From: Siderastrea radians
Taxonomy: Eukaryota > Cnidaria > Anthozoa > Scleractinia > Rhizangiidae
DNA length: 64,000 bases
Assembly (NCBI GenBank): GCA_964017195.1
Contig: OZ024892.1
Coordinates: 13,030,071-13,094,070, forward strand
Direction of reading: 5' to 3'
Made by a program: the position numbers and the translations under genes. Positions 11,384 to 22,436 of the stretch are shown in pieces (position 1 is the first letter of the stretch; each line of letters begins with the position of its first letter). A model generated the notes under the pieces. That model was not told the DNA's origin, searched no databases, and saw only the letters and a program-made list of their open reading frames with translations.

Positions 11384-14330
11384 CCCACAGACACAACCTT
11401 TGCAAAAATACATCTGTATTAGGACCCACCGTTACATTCATAGCTGCAGTTTTTATGACATATAAAGTAAGCACCAGACAAACTCTATGATACTTAGATT
11501 TACTTTAAAATTAATCACGAGATGCAACAGAGAGACGTCTTTGTTAAGAATCGCTTTATTTGGACGTGCTGGCATTTCAGGATTGTACACAATATATACA
11601 ATAAATGTAAATACAACTCATGATTGTACACAATAAATTTAAATACAACTAATGGTTTCTCAATTGTCATTTCTGGCAACCTACTCAGTGCACCTTGTCC
11701 TTAGGCCTGTTGCACAAATGAAAAATCTCCCCTCCCCCCCTACCCCCTTTCCCCTCCTACTGGTAGGGGCTTACTCGAAACACCGAAACGAGCCAATCAA
11801 ACAGAACCAGATCAGCTTCCTAAGCACATTTTCGATAAAGCGTTTCATTGTTTAAACACCTCGCGCTGTCGTTTACGCGACTTAAATTTTAGTGTCGTTA
11901 CAGAACGACTTTATGTAATGAACGAAAAGCAATTACAATTAGTTTATACTCATTTGAATTTGTTCGAGCTCACACATGAACTGATTTTAAACATAATCCA
12001 TTCTTTTTAAAGGAAGAGGCTACATCGAATTAGACATTTTTTTCTGCTGAGCTAAGAAAAATAGGGACTTTTAAAGCAACTTGAGTGAAGTTAGTGATTT
12101 TTTTCGCTTATTATCCAAAACCGTCGCTCCATACCCCATCTGGGTTCAGGGGCCGCCCGTTTCTCGAGAGTCCCGCTAACTTTTCGGGCCCGGAAAGCTA
12201 TTTCATGTGCGCGATGGAACACTGAAGACTCAAATTTTGTTGGAGTCAGGGCTGATATGTGGGCTAAAAACTACGCCAGCGTTCTATACCACTAATATTC
12301 AAATGCGCTAACCACTGAAACAAAAGAACTCTGTTTAAACATTAATGCCGATAGATGCCGTCAGCGATATCAAAACTGACCTTATTGTTCGTTTCAATAC
12401 AACGTTTATCAAATGAAGGTTTCAATATTAAAAATAGGCACTCGAGGAGTGCATGTGGCTTACTGGAATTTCGACAAAGAACAAACAAACATTGGAAGTA
12501 CTTTTTGAATGCCAGTATCATGGTATGGGGGGGGTATTTTTCTTTTGTTGCCGCTTTTAGTATCTCGGCCAAGTATCATATTGCATAAAGGTGCTACGTC
12601 ATTGGAATCTTGAGGTTACATTCGGTAGGTTAAATAGAAGATCCTAGTTGTCACAAAGTCCACCAAACAGACATCCTTAAAAAATAGATCCATCAATCAT
12701 GTAACATCAAAAAATTGTGCTTCTGACAAACGTTTTGGCCTTGTAATATTTGCGTCTGTCGTTTCCACTTTTGATGGCCTGAGGGATTACTATATATTTC
12801 TGAATCAAAAGCAAGTACTTGTGTTGGCAAGCACTCAAAAGTCAACCAGCGATCCAAAAGGCTATATTTCGTTTCGCTCGGTAAACCATTTCGTTTCGCT
12901 TGGTAAACCATTCCCGCAAGACACACGAAACGAAAAATAGATTTTGGCGAGCGACACACGTAAGAGAATATATGGGTACTGCCAAAAGTCCACATAATCA
13001 TAGGTCATTCGAAAAGTACTTGGATTCTGATGAAACACCCGCATTTGTGTACGAAATATTACATAATTCCCATGATGGTCAAAACATTTGTGAGTTCGCT
13101 GAGCAAGCAAAATAACACCACCCGGAACGGTGCCAAGCAATCTACATGAATCCATAAAAAAAATTATTTTGAACCTAAGAAGTTTAACTGAGGGGTGACG
13201 TCGAATTGCGCAGTGTGCTCTTTAACCAGGGCTTTGTTTGTTTAAAAATTGTTCAAATTGTCCGCTGAAAAGCAAGTCTATGCGGGCTTAATCGCTACCA
13301 TTTATCTGCCCAATTTGTTCAGAAAACGGTCGCAGTTCAAGGATCTCATTCATTTTAAAATCTTTTAACACACAGCAACACAGGGTCACCCAACGAGAAA
13401 CTTCTAGCAAAATACTTGAAATATCATTTTTTGCTTTCTTAGACTGTGTCAGAGCTTTTTAAAGGCATATTTGTGTAAGCTAATACAGATTGATCTGTTC
13501 GGCGTTTTTAGCTGAAAATTTAGGCTGCAGAAAATTTTAGGAAACAAAATCCTATCCGCCGAATTTCCGAGCTGCTGATGGCTCTCCGAAAATGCTAGCT
13601 GTCCTTATTTAGCATTCTAAACGACATATTTGTCCCTCCGAAAACAATAGGAACTAACAAGTCCTCTTGTTACGAAAGTCCGACGTAATGTTTCGCCAAA
13701 GAAATCTCTAGCTTTCACTGCAATTAAATCCGAAAATCTTAGGCGATTTTAGGCCTTCCGAACAGATATTTCCCGAAGCGAACCGTTGGGTGCCCCTGGC
13801 AACAGATTATGAGCAAGTTAACATAATCACTTGTGTGTTGTTTATATATGTGATCATTTGTTAAATTCACTTTCACTTTAGCTGATCAATAGGCCTGACG
13901 AAAATTTAGGAGCTTGAGTTGGGCATTTAGACAAAAGAAGCTTAAAGGTCTCCTGACAAACGGGCCAATGGTTTTGTATCGGTAATTATTACCGTTATTT
14001 CAAGAATCCATATTTCAATCCAGAAAGGCGAAACAAAGGCCCTTCGTTGTTAACTGATCTCGAAAACGGATCGTAGGTTCAAGTTAAGAACACGTTACAG
14101 TAGTTTTTAAGCAAGACAAAAGAAAAGTATAAAACGCAGCTTTTAAAATTATCTCTGGCAGTTCGATCTTTAGCTGGAATAACTAAAATCCCTGTTAATC
14201 TATGTCAGACTACGTTCGTTCTAAAAACTTGGACTATAAATATGCACGGGAATTCATATACACCAGAAATGATTAGTTCATGTAAAATAGCCGTCTCACA
14301 ACAAGAAAATAGAAAAGAAATAGTGAGTTC
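11384..14330. other. Decayed repeats, no gene supported
   Basis: The stretch holds a two-copy 24-bp tandem repeat (TTTCGTTTCGCTYGGTAAAC) at about 12866-12912. Around 13430-13800 there is a degenerate repeat with recurring CCGAAAATNCTAGG-like motifs. Related pieces occur at 18650-18790 and 19190-19445, and the segment near 12530-12595 resembles 18500-18560. These look like old copies of the same dispersed family. Confidence 0.5.
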
Positions 14331-14362
14331 CATCATTAAAAAATCCAATATTCAGTTGTCCT

Positions 14363-14481
14363 AACAGGTTTACTCCATAAAATGCTTTTCACGGAGGTGC
14401 TATGAAATTCTGCGATTCCAGCCGCGATGCTTTTCCTGCCAGAGTTCTGCTCCGTCATGATAATATTCTGTTGTTCCTACA
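14363..14481 (-). CDS. Candidate short coding exon (hypothetical)
   Basis: On the minus strand a strong acceptor (CATTTTCCTTTGTAG) ends at about 14482. Within 20 bases an ATG opens a ~40-codon frame starting MTEQNSGRKSIAAGIAEFHS. The frame stops around 14343-14363, so this could be a short terminal exon or chance. No homology recognised. It lies downstream of the small membrane-protein ORF at 15029-15325 on the same strand, but a link between them is speculative. Confidence 0.2.
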
Positions 14482-15028
14482 AAGGAAAATGTCAGTACTA
14501 GTCAGAAGCGAAACCAACCAAGAGTGACTAACAATCTAGAGGCTTCATAAAACTAAACATACTAAAAAAGGAGACAATACCCTTTAAAGTATATCCATCT
14601 CATGTACAATATTAATTAGCTAAATTACATGTACTAACACGATATCAATACCCAGGTATGTCTACTAGCTAAGTGATGATAATTTTTCCACAGCACGATA
14701 AAATCGCGCGAGGCTTGACGTAATTAGGCATTAAAGTCGCGAGAAGAGGGGACCGCGCGCGCCGCGAGACCGCTCGCATGTGTCTGCACATTAGCAAAAT
14801 TAATTTTCGCCCGGAAAACGTATAAAAATAGGACAAATATCTTCGAACCTTGGAATGATGAGTCAACTTTATGTACTGTTTCTTGTTATTAATTCTGGTG
14901 CTTATATGTCTGATGGATTGTGGCTGCAAATTGCGAACGTGGAGTTTCCAAGCTGGCCCATGAAAAGAAAGTTAAAATAGAACGTTACGTTTTACAAACG
15001 TATTTAAATAGAGAATACCTTATTCAGT

Positions 15029-15325
15029 CTAGCCAATCCATTCATGTTCTACTGGCTTTTTTTTGTTTTCCTCTACAATGTCCTCTCTCCTAGCCGGCAC
15101 ATCGGCACGTTGCATTTCATTCTGTCCCTCTCTCGGCCGAGCCTTCTGATCCATTACATCAACGACGAAATTCTTGATTTTCTCGATCACATAACACAGC
15201 ACTTTCACAAGAAACCTTCCAAGAATAAAGGCAAACACCAAGCTCGCGAGATCCTGAAAGAACTGCATTTCTTTTACGTTCGTTAGAATTTCGGAAATCA
15301 GTGTTGTTTTAAGTACGTACGACAA
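15029..15325 (-). CDS. Small single-pass membrane protein (hypothetical)
   Basis: A 98-aa frame with one hydrophobic segment of about 22 residues (roughly residues 24-47, including ASLVFAFILGRFLVKVLCYV). A highly charged, soluble C-terminal half (ARPREGQNEMQRADVPARRE) follows. A second start at Met20 (MQFFQDLA) would place the membrane helix close to the N-terminus. The composition looks more protein-like than neighbouring frames, but there is no homologue I recognise and no clear poly(A) signal. Unknown function, possibly a taxon-restricted small protein. Confidence 0.35.
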   Translation of the reverse strand: MSYVLKTTLISEILTNVKEMQFFQDLASLVFAFILGRFLVKVLCYVIEKIKNFVVDVMDQKARPREGQNEMQRADVPARREDIVEENKKKPVEHEWIG

Positions 15326-15429
15326 CCACCGTAGTTTAGGAGTTTAGCCGGTTGATGCGAAACCCCGTAACCTGAAATTCAGTGACCTACTAAATTGACC
15401 AATCAGGCGTGACTTCAAACAAAAAGTTG

Positions 15430-15880
15430 TGAAAATTAAAGTTGCAGAAATTTTAGCTTTTTTAAAAAAACATTATACATAAAAAACGATAAAGGTACGT
15501 CAAATATGCTAGAGGGGCTCTTGAAAAAGGAGGTGAATTGTGATATCCATTTCCCTTCGAAAGAAACATACAATTTGGCATCATAGGATTCACAGCATAC
15601 TGCTCTTGTTTTCTCGTATCACGGAATGAATATTTACACGACTCATTTGTTGTGTTCGCAACAAGCCCAAACACAAAAGGTGGGGGTGCCGGGTGGTGGA
15701 AGTATGTCTGTGCTTCTAATAAATTCCAAAGCAACGGTAATTTCGGCCAACAAGCTGACCCTGTTGAATTTTTCGAAAGTCGTTCCTTAAAAGGCAATGA
15801 CCTAGGCAGTGGTAACACAACCCACGGACACCCTCCCCCACCCCTCCAGTGGCTACTTATAAACAATGCCAATTAGTTTA
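15430..15880. repeat. Dispersed repeat, copy 1 (second copy 18730-19110)
   Basis: This segment and 18730-19110 are direct copies. Both start near TTGCAGAAATTTTAGCT and share a GTACGTCAAATATGCTAGA-like block. They also share CAACAAGCCCAAACACAAAA, GGTGGGGGTGCCGGGTGGTG and a CCAACARGCTGACCCTGTTG end. Reading frames of 74-136 aa in both strands correspond between the copies only because the DNA is repeated. Unknown transposon family. Confidence 0.75.
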
Positions 15881-16688
15881 CCATCAGGTGGAGTTGATAA
15901 GGTAAATCAATAATTGTTGGAGATTAAACAACAATGCTTAGCTTTCTCGATCACTAGCTATTCGTCAGGGCAACCTTAAAAAAGAGAAAAATGCGCCTGT
16001 GCTGGCTAACACTCTTATTTTTCCTCAGTTATAGCTCGAAAACAATATGAATGGCTCACTTACAAACCGCGATTAACACATACAAATTGTTATCTATGTT
16101 CCTAGTTAAAATGTTCTGTGGAAATAAATACAACACAAAACTAACTGGTCATTAAAATATCTTACCTTTTTGTAGATCAGTCACGAAAAGTTCCACTGAC
16201 TAAATTACTCAAGCTGAAGACCTTCGAGGGGTCTAATCATCCTGAAATCATGATAAAAAGGAATGAGTAACATGCAGAGCGTAACCCGTGGGTTAGATGC
16301 ATGGAAGGGTTCAGTGATTTTCTATCGAACTTCCGTTGCGGGTCAATCGACACGTAAGGTACATTTTATTGCGCATAATACACAAAGGTCTGTTAGCTAA
16401 CATTTCATTAGCCTGAGGGGGTCTTTATTTTCAAGGCACTTGTCACGTGCCGCCTCTTTCATTGCAAACAACCCGGCCACCGCTTTCGCAATCAATACAG
16501 AGGGAGGGGATTCCCCGTCTCTTCGTTTCAAAGTTTAATTGGTTAAAATAATGTCATGTTATGTCTTTATGACCTTCATGCATAAAAGATGTGATCAATA
16601 TATATGTTGAAAAACTCGGGTCGGTGTTTTAGTCTGAGTTGTTTGTCTTGTACTGAGCGCGGGCGGAACGGCAGAAAGCTGATCTGAG

Positions 16689-16913
16689 ATGTTAACTCAA
16701 GAACTGATGTTTTGTGCGGTCGTTATCAGTGTTGGATGCTTTGCAGTTCAATTGTGGCTGAGGGCTTTGATAAGAGACCAGGAGCGCGGAGATCGAACCC
16801 CAGCTACAGCGGCAAGACGAACTAAAAAGAAACACCGCAAGAGAAATACAAGGAAACACTGCGCTCGTAACAGAAGAGAACCTGAGGAGAATGATGACGA
16901 GACCGTGTGTTGA
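16689..16913 (+). CDS. Small membrane-anchored basic protein (hypothetical)
   Basis: A 74-aa frame begins MLTQELMFCAVVISVGCFAV, a hydrophobic signal-anchor of about 22 residues. The tail is very basic (KKKHRKRNTRKHCARNRR) and ends with an acidic stretch. A GC-richer leader precedes the ATG, TA-rich TATA-like sequence lies at about 16580-16605, and a perfect AATAAA at about 16972 follows the stop by ~60 bp. Together these suggest a compact single-exon transcript. No family recognised; it could equally be the first exon of a larger gene. Confidence 0.4.
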   Translation: MLTQELMFCAVVISVGCFAVQLWLRALIRDQERGDRTPATAARRTKKKHRKRNTRKHCARNRREPEENDDETVC

Positions 16914-17193
16914 TGACACAGGTACGATATTTTGTTGAAAATATTTTGTTGTAAAAATCTTACTGCTTTTTAATAAAATAATCAAAGTCACGGATTTCTT
17001 TAGTCGTCAGGTCTTCGTAATCCGTCTTTCGCCGTTTCAGCACAGGAACGGCCCAATCCGAAAAGTTTACTCTTCTTGTTTAGTTCTTGTTTAATTTTCT
17101 CATGACCGCATCTGTTGTGTTTAACATAAACTCGCGTGGTTCTCAGCTGCTTTGATTTTGCCTTCAAGCCAAAAATTGAACAAGGAAACTAAT

Positions 17194-17397
17194 TTACACT
17201 TGAATGGGGTGAAAGTAAACATCAATTTGTTTAATGACGCATTTACTGATTTGTCGTAATTTTGTAATGCAGTCTTCTTCGTCGAATTTATAAACCAAAC
17301 CTAGCTGTTTGATACAACTGGTGATATCAATATAGGCCTTATTATACCACACTTCCAAGGCAGAAGAATTCCTGCTCCCACCTGAATATTCTCCCAT
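17194..17397 (-). CDS. Hypothetical 67-aa ORF or terminal exon
   Basis: The frame MGEYSGGSRNSSALEVWYNK... has protein-like composition (amphipathic, Cys-containing, no low complexity). A possible acceptor (AATATTCAG) lies inside the first codons, so the true exon may start at GGSRNS rather than at the Met. No domain recognised and no neighbouring exon identified. Confidence 0.3.
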   Translation of the reverse strand: MGEYSGGSRNSSALEVWYNKAYIDITSCIKQLGLVYKFDEEDCITKLRQISKCVIKQIDVYFHPIQV

Positions 17398-17399
17398 GA

Positions 17400-18500
17400 G
17401 AAATAAAGCAGACGTGAAAGATTCACGGGAAAAAGAATTTCCATTCAGACGCGGCTCACGAGCCTCTCTCTTGTAATTGTTTCACGCTTTTTAAGCTATT
17501 TTACCTGATACACAAGCGATCCGGGAAAATGAATGTTTGGCAAAGCAGGCAAAATGAGCCATTCAAGAAAAAAAAGTACAAGTACGACAGAAAGAATAAA
17601 AGGAGACGGAGACAAATTATTTATGTAATTATTTATGGCAATCATAGTTTGGAAACACGTCCACACTTCGACGTAGAGAAGGTTAGTAAATTAGAACTGG
17701 TTCACTGAAACCACAGAGTTCATTTTCGAGACCGACAAGAACAAAATCTTTTTTTAATCAAACCAATACGATGCTCAGTAGCTTGATTCAGCATGCATTG
17801 CGATTCAATGATGGAATCTATAAAGAAGGAACAATTTAGTGTGATTCTGGTTTTTCTAACTGCTCAAGTTTGTATGTATTTTTTGTAGGGAAAAACAAAA
17901 TACTCCAGTCCTGCCAGAAGATAATCTTTAATGTCGCATTGGGAGCCACACAAGAATATCAAAGAAATGGGCACGTCAACTAAAACTTTTGTAAAAATTG
18001 GAGGACAAACTTACGTTTTTAATGATACTTACATTTAGAAGATTGTTCATAGAAAGCATTGCGGGACATCTATTATGCTAAAACAATGTATGAATAAACG
18101 TCCATTTTGTTACTATGTTGTGTGTTCAGGCTGACATTTCTTGGTATCTTTTGCTCTTTCGCCTGGGGCCAACCAAGATCTAGAACTTTCGATCTCACTT
18201 GCACTTCAGTGGCTCCTAAACCCATTTCTAAAACTTTTTTTTCAGTCACTCTATGCATACACAGTTCTGCTATTCCGACGTCCTGGTAATTTTCTGTTGG
18301 CCCCAATAAGGATATATAGTCATGTAAGTGTTAGAAATCTAGAGAAGACTAGAAAGTAAGTGAGTAACTTTTTTAAACCAGGGTAGCCCATTCAGCTGCG
18401 AAGCCGGTATCCGTATGACTGAGCGACAAACAGAAATGGAACACTGATAGAAAGGGTCGGCTTAGTCCCAGTCTCTTTTAATGTCACCGAATGGCATGGA
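17400..18500. other. Intergenic stretch without recognisable gene
   Basis: AT-rich sequence; the overlapping short frames at 18073-18359 on both strands have no recognisable motifs. Confidence 0.4.
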
Positions 18501-19445
18501 GCGGTATTTTTCATTTGTTGCTATTTTTGTACTCGGTCTGTTATCATATTATATTAACGAAATTAATTTTCGCCTGGTAAATTTTAAGGCAACTTTTTTC
18601 GGGGGCAACTAAAATAGTTCAAATATTGCTGCTCAGCCCTGTTTTCTCACTTTGCTTAAGGACTTTTTTAGAAAGAGATCAGTTTGTGTAAGCTACGTTA
18701 GGCGGATCCATCTGTTCAGGGACCTAGCTTTAGCTGAAAAGTTAAGTTGCAGAAATTTTAGCTGTTTTCAGAAACATCATACATAAAAAACGATCAAAAT
18801 ATGTCAAATATGCTAGAAGGGGAAAACTTTGAAAAGCAGGTTCTTGAAAAAGGAGGTGAATCGTGGTATCCTTTGCCTTCGAAAGAAACATACAAATCAT
18901 CACAGGATTCACAGCATACTGCTCTTTCGGCTGTTGTTTTCTCGTATCACGGCATGAATACTTACACGACTCACCTGTTCTGTTCGCAACAAGCCCAAAC
19001 ACAAAAGGTGGGGGTGCCGGGTGGTGGAAGTATGTCTGTACTTCTAATACACACCAAAGCAACGGCAATTTTGGCCAACAGGCTGACCCTGTTGAATTTT
19101 GCCAATTAGTTTACCATCAACAACGACCTGATGTCTCAAAATCCTTTAGAATGACCTGAAATTGTTTCGCCAATGCTTTAAAAGCTCGTTTAGTGCGTTC
19201 GGAGCCGTCCTACAAAAGATTTATCTGTTCGGATGTTCTAGGGGAACTTATGGTCTGTAGAAATTTCTAGGTGGCTTTTTTGCCCCGTCCGAAAGTTCTA
19301 GCAATCGTGACCGGTCTGTTCGAAAACTTTAGATTACGTGTTCGTCCTTTTTTTGGCGAAAATTTTAGGCGAAAATCGTAGAAGTTATTAATTGTTTCCG
19401 AATGTCATAGGAACTGAATTCGCATATCCGAAAACACTAGGGATC
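18500..19445. repeat. Dispersed repeat, copy 2, with flanking CCGAAA-type repeats
   Basis: 18730-19110 repeats 15430-15880 in direct orientation, with local differences such as a deletion of the terminal GGTAACACAACCC block present in copy 1. The flanks (18620-18760 and 19190-19445) resemble 13430-13800 and carry CCGAAAGTTCTAG-like units. The whole looks like an old element of the same family as the 12.5-15.9-kb copies. Confidence 0.65.
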
Positions 19446-20840
19446 TGAATAGGTTACACGTCAGATATTTACAGTTGATCACGAGGGGGGTGGATTATTT
19501 AACTCAAAACAGTGAAACAGTTGCTGAATACTGAGAAAATAAATTGTAAATGTATGAGAAGCTTCCAATTTTCAAAGGTTTGAGGCTTATTTTTCGCATT
19601 TTATTCATTTTTCAAAAATGTAAAATGTAATTTACCCTGAATTACAAACGAGAGCTTCTGGGGCATCTCTGCCCTCGATGCAAAATGCAAAGTAAGTAGC
19701 CTAATAAATGTACACTTTCATGCACTGACATTCGTTGTCCTCGTATTTAGAAATTTCTTAGGTGTGTAGCGCTGTTTAATACTTCGATAATACTACTCCC
19801 CCTTCTTGGGGGGGGGGGGGAGTAATCCGCTATACGGCCTTGGACATGCTGCTTGACGGAGTGTGTTTTTTTGCCTATCTGCCGTGAACAGGGTTTCTAT
19901 CTTAATTTTTGTATATTCTTATTTTGTGTCCCCTAATTAGTATGGGATTATCCCAAGCTACATGGTTTGACACGTAAATAAAGCTACGTGTTTAACTCGC
20001 CTAAAGCACGGCATAGCGTTTGATGAGTTTGATGTTTGTATAACCATCTTTCGAGCTCAGGTATACCTCCACACTTGACCGAATAAAAGAATCCGTCATC
20101 TTCTCGCTTGAGGCGAATAAAAGGAAAAAGGAGAATGAAAATTTATTTCCTTTCTAAACCTGGTAAAGAAGCCTGAACAAATCCGAAGACCTCGATTAGT
20201 TAATATTTTATTCTGTGTAGAGATTTGTGACATTCAAACTTGAACCACTCACGTTTGACGTGCATTTTTGAAAAACCCGAAAAACTACACTATCTACCTG
20301 TTCGCCGTGGTTGTACTGCAAGCCGCTCTACGATTCTTTTGCTACCTGAATGGTTCCATGGTTCCTGCAGTCGGTACTCTTGTTTTCCCAAAAATTTGTT
20401 GGCAAAAGTGTTTTATCGACCGTGGAGACAGAAGACAGAAGAATGACGGGAAAAAAACAAATTTATGTTACTGTTCCAGATTGATAAAGTGGGAGACTTC
20501 AGGGATTTTCGGCTTTTCAAAACGCTTAAAGGTGCTTTAAATGGAGAAAAGTTGTCTCAATACGCCCTTTTCCTTCAGAATTTTTCGTTGATTTGATCAC
20601 TGTAGCCTCTGCTTGTGAATATTTTTCTTCTCCAGTATACATTTTGTTGATTTAGGCGTTTTTAAGCCAAGAGCCAGACGCTACGTCAAGTCGTCCCGGG
20701 TAGGCGAGAAAAAGTGTTTCTATGAGAAAACGTTCTCCCGCCTACTAGAGTTACCTTACCTGCCGAGGTGAGACAACCACCCCCCCCCCCCTCCCGAGTT
20801 GTCTCGCTTCCCCGAAACGAGTTGGCCTATCAGCTAAAAA
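19446..20840. other. Non-coding, AT-rich, no gene supported
   Basis: Contains a poly-G run at about 19808-19820 and a poly-C run at about 20780-20792. A short local hairpin near 20695-20757 reads GGTAGGCGAGAA...TTCTCCCGCCTAC. Short frames at 20240-20540 have no recognised domain. Confidence 0.4.
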
Positions 20841-20844
20841 ATGG

Positions 20845-21690
20845 GAAAAGCACCCAATTGAAAGATTACATACTCAATTCTACAAGTATTATATGGGCTT
20901 AAATAGAAGAGCATCAAATGTTATAGCCCGAAACGAAACAGGACGACTTCCTCTCTAATATAATATTTTCTAAAGCTTCATAAACTTCTGGTTACACCTT
21001 GAAACACTCCCAGAAAATAGCGTTGCTAGACAATGCCTACACATTGTAAACCAACTAGCAAACAATGGGAAATCATCATTTATGTCTACACTAAATGAAC
21101 TACTCAAACAATATTATCTAAGACATCACAAGTCCCCACGAAACATTAATCATGTCACAGATAAATAATTAAAAATCATTTACAAAAGATAAAACAACTT
21201 ATCACTTCTGATTTGAAAACTTATCAAATGGAAATGATCCCATGTCACACGAAATTAAATTTTTACTCTATGTTCAAAACCGAGGTAAGCAAATCTGAAT
21301 ATTCAGAACTAATCAAAAACATGAATCAAAGAAAAGCTTTAGCCAAGCATAGATCAGGTAATCATTATTTCAGAATTGAATCCGGAAGACATTGCATTCA
21401 AAGATACCTGAAAATTTACGAATATGTCAGTACTGCTCTTCCAACGAAATTGAAAATGAAATTCATTTCCCTTTATATTGTAATCATTTTGAAAATATTA
21501 GGAAACATTTGACAAATGACATCAAATTAAAATATGCAGGATTCGACTCTTTAGGTGAACAAGACAAAATTATTTTTCTTTTTAATAATGTTGATACTTG
21601 TTTGTAAAAAACTAGGTTATTTTGTTCATGAAGCTTTACAAATAAGAAATGAATATACTAATAGGCCAATTCACAATAGATTTCAACCAC
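20845..21690 (+). pseudogene. LINE reverse-transcriptase C-terminal fragment
   Basis: Reading across frames gives the conserved post-RT region of a non-LTR retrotransposon. The order is IERLHTQFYKYYMGLNRRA, NETGRLPL, FW.HLE.LPENSVARQCL, AKHRSGNHYFRIESGRH, and a Cys/His end with CQYCSSNEIENEIHFPLYC. Several stops and frameshifts interrupt it (for example after GRLPL and before YEYVST), so it is dead. The terminal CxxC...H...C motif is typical of the C-terminal finger of many LINE ORF2 proteins. Only the last ~25% of an ORF2 is present, consistent with 5' truncation. Exact clade not determined. Confidence 0.7.
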
Positions 21691-21804
21691 ACTGAATAGT
21701 TTTATGACTAGGTTTATTTAATACCGTGATTAAGAAAATCTAATATCCTAAATATAGTGTTAGTTGTTAGACAATAGCTTATATGTAAAAGGGGATTCTA
21801 ATAA

Positions 21805-21892
21805 AGTTGGAAATGGCCCAAGACCGCCATCGCTGGAGGAAACTTGTGGTCGACTGCTCTGCAGCCGAATGATGATGATGATGATGATGATT
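21805..21892 (+). mobile_element. LINE 3' end with (TGA)n tail
   Basis: AQDRHRWRKLV followed by CSAAE and a stop is the common C-terminus of several animal LINE ORFs. It runs directly into a TGA/GAT microsatellite tail (about 21868-21891), the usual 3' terminus of such elements. It is a separate, extremely 5'-truncated copy from a family different from the fragment just upstream. Confidence 0.6.
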
Positions 21893-22436
21893 GGTGATCC
21901 TCATGTAAACGGTTCGTTGAACTTTTCAAAGAAACAAGTGAAAAATTAGCTCGCCTAGGGGAGGGTTGTCTCGGGTACCCGAGACCATATAAACTATGGG
22001 GCGAGTCACATAAACTATATATAGCCATGTAAACTATGGGGCGAGTCACGCGGCTAACAACATTTTCCAAACCCCACGTCCAGGCCAAAATTACAAGGCG
22101 AATTTTGTTTACCTTTTTATTCAGCCCGTTAACGACCGCGCGACTTCGCAAAGTTGCCACAACAAAACATAGAGCCAAAGCATCTGGGTTACTAGGGGGA
22201 AAGGGGGTAAAACCGAAAGGGTGAAGAAGTGAATGGAAGAAAAATCAGAAAAGCCAGCTGACACAAAGGCTTTTACTTGAGCCTTCCGCCTCCCCTTTTG
22301 ACAGCATGATTCAGTGTTAGCCTATCAACATCATTTGTGGTCATACCGCGTTATTATCACGAAAAAACTGTCATGTTTCGGCATAGGCGGAGCTTAAAAA
22401 ATAATTCAGTACAAGCGAACATGAGAACCCTCATAG

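Noticed and set aside
15462..19159. ORFs of 74-136 aa shared between 15.5 kb and 18.8 kb
   Set aside because: Shared because the DNA is a dispersed repeat; frames are not conserved by codon-wise constraint and have stops in one copy or the other.
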